DNA of 10,594 nt, taken from Bacteroidota bacterium. Its GTDB lineage: Bacteria > Bacteroidota > Bacteroidia > JACCXN01. The stretch covers positions 1 to 10,594 of the forward strand of contig JACCXN010000095.1 in assembly GCA_013696965.1 (NCBI GenBank), written 5' to 3'. The notes beneath the pieces are model-generated. The model worked only from the letters and a program-made list of their open reading frames with translations, did not search any database and had not been told where the DNA came from. Positions within the stretch are counted from its first letter, which is position 1. Every line of letters starts with the position of its first letter. Shown here in pieces: positions 7,328-10,594 of the stretch. The position numbers and the translations under genes were made by a program.

Positions 7328-8023
7328 TCAAATAGTTTTTTTTCTAAGAGCTTTCAATTTATCATCAATCAACTTTTTTTGTAATTCTAAAGTATATTCC
7401 TCCCAGTAATCTGGTCGAACTTTCAAAGCCAATAACTGAAATAACTTTTCTTGGACAATAGGATCATCAATAATCTTTATAAATTTTTCAATAGAATCAA
7501 TTTTTTCCTGACTTTTATCCTGTCCTTCCGAAAGCCATGTAAGAACCTCATTGATTTTATTTTCCGCCAATTTTCCAATAGGAGTGTCAAGAAAAAAGGA
7601 GGTAGCTAATAGGTCATGAATATTAGCAGCGAAAGAGGTTACAAGGGATTTATCGACAATTGATAGATTATTAACCGACTTTAAAAAAACGATATTATAA
7701 TGAGGCAAATCAGAAATTATAAATGGCGAATTACTGGTCACTATTAATTGTATCTTCGGAATGTTAAGAATTGTTGGAAGAAATTTTGTGAGGTTATAAA
7801 TCAATTCCTTTTGCCATTGTGGATGCATATGTGCCTCCCCTTCATCAATCATAATAACTACATCTGGTTCCTCTTCAAACTTTGACATATTATGTATATT
7901 TACCCTGTAGTCATTTATTTTCTTAACGTAATCAATTATTTGATTTTGCGCATCATAAAATCTGGAAAACATTGAAAATAAAGATTGCTCACCAGTACTT
8001 AAGCCAGACCAGTGGCGTAAATG
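7328..8023 (-). pseudogene. PtuA-like AAA ATPase, 5'-truncated remnant
   Basis: This is the C-terminal part of an SMC/OLD-like AAA ATPase. The ATG at 7972 would give 214 residues, but the same frame stays open 17 codons further up to a TAA at 8024-8026. Those codons encode SGLSTGEQSLFS, the ABC signature, which shows that the true gene began much further upstream. No alternative start codon exists in those 17 codons. Downstream are the Walker B and D-loop region VVIMIDEGEAHMHP, the strand IQLIVTSNSPFIISD, and SFAANIHDLLATSFFLDT, typical of PtuA/RloC-like ATPases. Walker A and the rest of the N-terminal half are absent. Family members run to roughly 500 residues or more, so over half is missing. 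The break coincides with the start of T-poor non-coding DNA. ATP binding should be lost; a short C-terminal peptide might still be made from 7972. Confidence 0.8.
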
Positions 8024-8356
8024 TTAATAACCCGACCAAGCCTAAAGCCAAGAGTTTAAAAGTAATCCGAGCCAAAAAATGAAACCAATAATTGACCTTA
8101 AAAGTCAAAAAATCGAAAACAGAAACCGAGCCGACCAATAGCCAAAATTAAAAGCTAAAAAAGCCCTGAAAAGTCCGTAAAAGTTGAGAAAATCGAGCCT
8201 GACAGATTAGCCGAATTGTTGATAAGTCTAAACCGAGAAGCAAGCCGAAATTTAAGCGATTAAGAGAAAAAAGCCCAAAAATAAAAAGCGAATCCAAACC
8301 AACCGACCAAACCGACCGAAAAAAGCCCCAAAACTGAATTGATTAAAAAACCAACT

Positions 8357-8509
8357 GTGCCGAAATCGGCACAAAAAAAGCCCCTGTTCCACCTGTGGCG
8401 GAATGAAAAGCACCACGCCAAAGCGTGGTAAAAAAAAGCCCCTTTCTCTGCCTTGCAGAGAATAAAAAAGCCCAATAAAAAAGCCCAAAAAAAAGAGCTG
8501 CGAAGCAGC
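8357..8509. repeat. Cluster of five short hairpins
   Basis: Five compact inverted repeats lie within 153 bases. GTGCCGA/TCGGCAC is at 8357-8372. TTCCACC/GGCGGAA, with one mismatch and a 3-base loop, is at 8387-8403. ACCACGC/GCGTGGT, with a CAAA loop, is at 8412-8429. TTCTCTGC/GCAGAGAA, with a CTT loop, is at 8444-8462. GCTGC/GCAGC, with a GAA loop, is at 8497-8509. The first, third and fourth are each followed within two bases on the plus strand by an A-run/GCCC word. The stems differ in sequence but share size and spacing. They could be a structured RNA, protein-binding palindromes, or degraded terminators. Confidence 0.6.
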
Positions 8510-8877
8510 GAGTATTTAAAAAGCAAATAGAAAAATATTTGAATTGAACCAAGCAAAAAAGCCCCAAAGCCGAACCGAATAAACCAAAATTTAGAACAAA
8601 TAAGAGCCTAAAAAAGCCCAAAAAATGAACAGCTAAAAAATAAAATTAGAGCCGATTAAAACCGAAAAACAAGCCTTAGACTGCGGAAATAATAAAAGAG
8701 AAATTAAGAGTAAAAAAAGCCCCAAAACCAACCAAAACCCAAGCCCAAAACCAACCGAAAAACAAAGAGAAAAACCACCAAAAAGAACAACAAAAAACAC
8801 AAACCCAAAAACCCAAAAAGCCCCCTTTAAAATCCATCATTCGGAAGGCTCAATGACCCCCGAAATTGGGGCGGAAT

Positions 8878-8915
8878 GGGGAAAAGGAAAAAGAGAGAGA
8901 AAAAGGAAGGAAAGA
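8878..8915. other. 38-base uninterrupted polypurine tract
   Basis: Every plus-strand base from 8878 to 8915 is A or G, including an (AG)n stretch around 8891-8900. The tract sits at the right side of the T-poor segment, where the bias changes from A/C-rich to A/G-rich. Such tracts can form triplex or unusual DNA structures, but no specific role can be read from the sequence. Confidence 0.55.
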
Positions 8916-8944
8916 CAGAGCAGTAAAGGGATAGAAGCGATTTT

Positions 8945-8999
8945 GAAGCTGTGTTAATAACTTTCTTGGGGCGAAAGGGCAGGAAGCTGTTTTAACAGC
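8945..8999. repeat. Short direct repeat GAAGCTGTKTTAA and adjoining palindrome
   Basis: GAAGCTGTGTTAA (8945-8957) recurs 38 bases later as GAAGCTGTTTTAA (8983-8995), differing at one base. The second copy also forms a small hairpin, GCTGTT/AACAGC at 8986-8999. The pair lies between the purine tract and the terminator of the immunity gene. Its meaning is unknown; it could be the edge of a mobile or recombined segment. Confidence 0.35.
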
Positions 9000-9015
9000 G
9001 ATTTAAAGCAAAAAG

Positions 9016-9042
9016 AAAGCCCAAGCTGTGAACTTGGGCTTT
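9016..9042 (-). terminator. Intrinsic terminator after the Rhs/immunity genes
   Basis: A perfect 10-bp stem (AAAGCCCAAG at 9016-9025, CTTGGGCTTT at 9033-9042) with a 7-base loop begins 3 bases beyond the immunity gene stop codon. On the minus strand the stem is followed by CTTTTTGC, a T-rich release tract. It should end Rhs-operon transcripts and insulate the DNA to the left, including the Septu-like remnant, from read-through. Confidence 0.85.
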
Positions 9043-9045
9043 GAA

Positions 9046-9423
9046 TTAGTCATTTCTTTTAACGTATTCCAAATTCGTAAAAGTGTAGTCTTGTTCTTTT
9101 TCTAAGGCTTTAAAAGTTCCTTTAAATTCGGAAGAACTTTTCAAAGTAAATTCATAGTTGCTTTTACCGATTGCTTTTATTTCATATTGCCATTTTATTC
9201 TTGATAATTCAGGTAAATTAGCATTTTTGAAGTACTTATAACAGATGTATTTTTCTGAATTATCCATCTTGATTAAGATTACAACGTTTTCCTTTTCAAG
9301 ATTCAAATGAAACCTTTGATTTAAAAATTCTAATGACTGCAAAACGAGTTTATCGCTTTTTTGAGCGATTGCATTGCAGCTACAAAAAACTGCTAAAACA
9401 ACGTATATAAAGAGCTTTGCCAT
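9046..9423 (-). CDS. Small exported protein, probable immunity protein for the Rhs tip
   Basis: This 125-residue protein starts with a signal peptide. It has K3, a hydrophobic run LFIYVVLAVF (4-13), then CSCNAIA followed by Q21, which gives a signal-peptidase I site after A20. A lipoprotein at C16 is less likely because the residues before it (FCS) fit a lipobox poorly. The mature part of about 105 residues alternates hydrophobic and charged strands with many lysines (for example YICYKYFKNANLPEL, IKWQYEIKAI, YEFTLKSS). No family was recognised. The start is 3 bases after the Rhs stop codon, the position of immunity genes in polymorphic toxin loci, and a terminator follows. Export suggests it neutralises the toxin in the periplasm or envelope, which would fit a metallopeptidase acting there. 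The immunity role is inferred from position only. Confidence 0.65.
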   Translation of the reverse strand: MAKLFIYVVLAVFCSCNAIAQKSDKLVLQSLEFLNQRFHLNLEKENVVILIKMDNSEKYICYKYFKNANLPELSRIKWQYEIKAIGKSNYEFTLKSSSEFKGTFKALEKEQDYTFTNLEYVKRND

Positions 9424-9426
9424 ATT

Positions 9427-10594
9427 CTATTTCGTAATTGGAGCTACATCCTTTTTGTCGGGTGCATTACCTGAACCCCTTCCATGTTGTCCTTGACCTG
9501 TTTCTAAGGATTGATTTTGAGATTGAAGTAAGGTGTTTGTAAATCCAATAGCCCAATCACTTCTTTGACTCTCCGTCATGTCATTGAAATTTACCCCATT
9601 AAATTCTCCGTTCATTTCACTCATTATAACATTCATCATGCCATGAGCAAATTCGTGTAAAGTAGCGTGTTCTGCTCCAAAAACATTACTGCCCCCTTCT
9701 GTTGAAAGATTTATTCCATTCTTTATCAAACCTGACGTAACAAGAATTTCATTTTTATCCTGTGTTGAAGAAGTTATTGTAGGAGCCATAAACTTACCAT
9801 TGTCCTTATATGTTTTTGTTGCACCGTAAAAGAAAGTTGTTGCATTACCATCTTGAACAGCACCCCCTGTTACCATTTCGCCATCACTATTTCGACTTAC
9901 AGATATATTTTGATTGGCAATAACTGTTGTAACTGTTTGGGATTTTACTAATGTCTCTTGGAAATAGTTGAACATTAAAGTTTGTTGTGGAGTCATATTT
10001 TTCGGTGGTTCAGCATTGTGAATTAGTGTATTATTTACAAAGCTGAATCCATTGTCTTTACCAAACGCATAATTTAAAGTCTTTAGGACTAAAGTTTGAG
10101 CCGCAAGCGAAAACGCTTTTACTTCTTTCCCGTCAGGGTCTGTAAAGAAAATTGGATTATTAGCAGCGTAAGCATACGGACTAATGTCGGGATATTTTTT
10201 TGCTTTAGCATCTATTTTGGGTGTTCTTCCTAAGCGAGTATCTAACCACCTATCCCCCATATCTACTATGTTTCCTGACCCTGAAACTTCGTCTATCCTT
10301 TCGTGACCACCGAAAGAGTAACGGTAATCCCCGCTATTGAACGAACGGCCCGGCATTTCTTGACCGAATGGGTAAAAATCTCGCGACACCAGGATGTCTG
10401 CATGGTATCCGACAATGTCCCCGTTGCTGTCTATCTCGGGTATTTTACGATCAGACACGACAACATGAACGTTCCCTAAATGGTTATCCTTTTCATACAA
10501 AAAATCCAATCCCCGCTTTTCCCCCATAGCCCACTGCCCGGAAAAAGAAAAATTTCCATGAACCGCTTTCCTGTATGTGTATGATGTTCCCTGC
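9427..10594 (-). CDS. Rhs-repeat polymorphic toxin, C-terminal part, with HExxH metallopeptidase tip (partial)
   Basis: The frame runs open through the right edge of the window. Above the ATG at 10527 it still encodes Rhs sequence (YTYRKAVHGNFSFSGQWA), so that ATG is internal and the real start lies outside. Numbering from it, the Rhs core covers about 1-137: YEKDNHLGNV (11-20), DFYPFGQEMPGRSF (50-63), YRYSFGGHE, RWLDTRLGR, YPDISPYAYAANNPI, ending at DPDGKE (130-135). These are the standard closing motifs of Bacteroidota Rhs shells. The tip (about 138-366) is unlike the core and contains EHATLHEFAHGMM, with the zinc motif HEFAH at 291-295 (9643-9657). A zinc-dependent peptidase toxin is therefore likely. 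The end is Gly/Gln-rich and charged. Rhs shells usually enclose the tip and release it by self-cleavage. Delivery in this organism is unknown. Immunity is probably provided by the gene 3 bases downstream. Confidence 0.85.
   Translation of the reverse strand, partial: QGTSYTYRKAVHGNFSFSGQWAMGEKRGLDFLYEKDNHLGNVHVVVSDRKIPEIDSNGDIVGYHADILVSRDFYPFGQEMPGRSFNSGDYRYSFGGHERIDEVSGSGNIVDMGDRWLDTRLGRTPKIDAKAKKYPDISPYAYAANNPIFFTDPDGKEVKAFSLAAQTLVLKTLNYAFGKDNGFSFVNNTLIHNAEPPKNMTPQQTLMFNYFQETLVKSQTVTTVIANQNISVSRNSDGEMVTGGAVQDGNATTFFYGATKTYKDNGKFMAPTITSSTQDKNEILVTSGLIKNGINLSTEGGSNVFGAEHATLHEFAHGMMNVIMSEMNGEFNGVNFNDMTESQRSDWAIGFTNTLLQSQNQSLETGQGQHGRGSGNAPDKKDVAPITK

Larger units (their letters stand above)
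8032..8940. other. Non-coding T-depleted segment with recurrent A-run/GCCC words
   Basis: About 0.9 kb of strongly skewed sequence. Between 8701 and 8820 only three of 120 plus-strand bases are T. The word A(5-8)GCCC occurs eleven times, with its G at 8163, 8273, 8323, 8380, 8438, 8470, 8483, 8561, 8616, 8719 and 8820. Many intervals are near 50-58 or 101-110 bases. Read on the minus strand, the direction of transcription here, each copy is GGGC followed by a T run, like the 3' side of an intrinsic terminator. Open frames across the segment are composition artefacts giving phenylalanine-rich peptides on the minus strand and lysine/proline-rich peptides on the plus strand, with no recognisable domain. 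I assign no gene here. Confidence 0.6.
8022..8961. repeat. 10-bp direct repeat TGTTAATAAC at both ends of the T-poor segment
   Basis: TGTTAATAAC occurs at 8022-8031, exactly where the ATPase reading frame ends, and again at 8952-8961 near the right edge of the low-T DNA. If the segment arrived as an insertion this could be a target duplication or a short recombination homology. Identical 10-mers in 10 kb of AT-rich DNA are not rare, and the sequence right of 8961 does not resume the ATPase. The link is therefore only suggestive. Confidence 0.3.

Noticed and set aside
8252-8621. Three overlapping minus-strand open frames of 78-98 codons, rich in Phe, Leu and Gly
   Set aside because: They follow from the GGGCTTTTTT words of the T-poor segment read on the minus strand, occupy different frames over the same bases, and show no domain.
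8032-8940. CRISPR array interpretation of the recurrent A-run/GCCC word
   Set aside because: The word is only about 10 bases, spacing is irregular, and there is no longer conserved repeat or cas gene.
8637-8957. Plus-strand open frame of about 106 codons, lysine/proline/glutamine-rich
   Set aside because: The frame is open because T, and so stop codons, are scarce; the only ATG is internal and late, and the peptide is low-complexity.
10525-10527. ATG at 10527 as the start of a short secreted protein
   Set aside because: The frame continues upstream to the window edge with typical Rhs residues, so this ATG is internal.

Overview
The window looks like Bacteroidota (flavobacterial, sphingobacterial or chitinophagal). 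It is AT-rich, its leaders are A-rich without clear Shine-Dalgarno sequences, and its right end carries a Bacteroidota-style Rhs protein. Every gene I accept lies on the minus strand, so the reading order is from right to left. The content is that of an accessory island: predicted nucleases, an NAD-targeting toxin-like fold, an anti-phage ATPase/HNH pair, and a polymorphic toxin with a likely immunity gene.

Right end (about 9016-10594). The 3' end of a large Rhs-repeat protein runs in from beyond the window. Its conserved Rhs core ends at a DPDGKE motif and is followed by a variable tip of about 230 residues with an HEFAH zinc-metallopeptidase motif. Three bases later comes a small gene for an exported protein, the likely immunity partner, followed by a strong intrinsic terminator.

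Middle (about 8027-9000). About 1 kb of non-coding DNA is nearly devoid of T on the plus strand in places. It carries eleven copies of an A-run/GCCC word, five short hairpins within 153 bp, and a pure purine tract.

Defence cluster (8023 down to 2745). A Septu-like pair comes first. The PtuA-like AAA ATPase has lost its N-terminal half: its reading frame breaks just upstream of the ABC signature, where the T-poor DNA begins. The PtuB-like HNH nuclease is intact and abuts it. Seven bases on is a PD-(D/E)XK nuclease-like protein with a beta-rich C-terminus. Further down, with gaps of 45-98 bp, are a small second PD-(D/E)XK-like protein, a TerB-like/BRCT fusion, and an AlbA_2 (Schlafen-type) protein with a beta-rich C-terminal domain. 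The first three genes probably formed one operon, and all six may have been co-transcribed. Loss of the ATPase N-terminus suggests that the Septu-like system is dead or altered here, while the three downstream genes look intact.

Left end (2362 down to 1). After a 420-bp gap comes an orphan RES-domain protein. It is followed by a 126-bp imperfect palindrome resembling an integron attC site, and then a partial HNH_5-type nuclease that leaves the window. The order gene, palindrome, gene resembles a cassette array.
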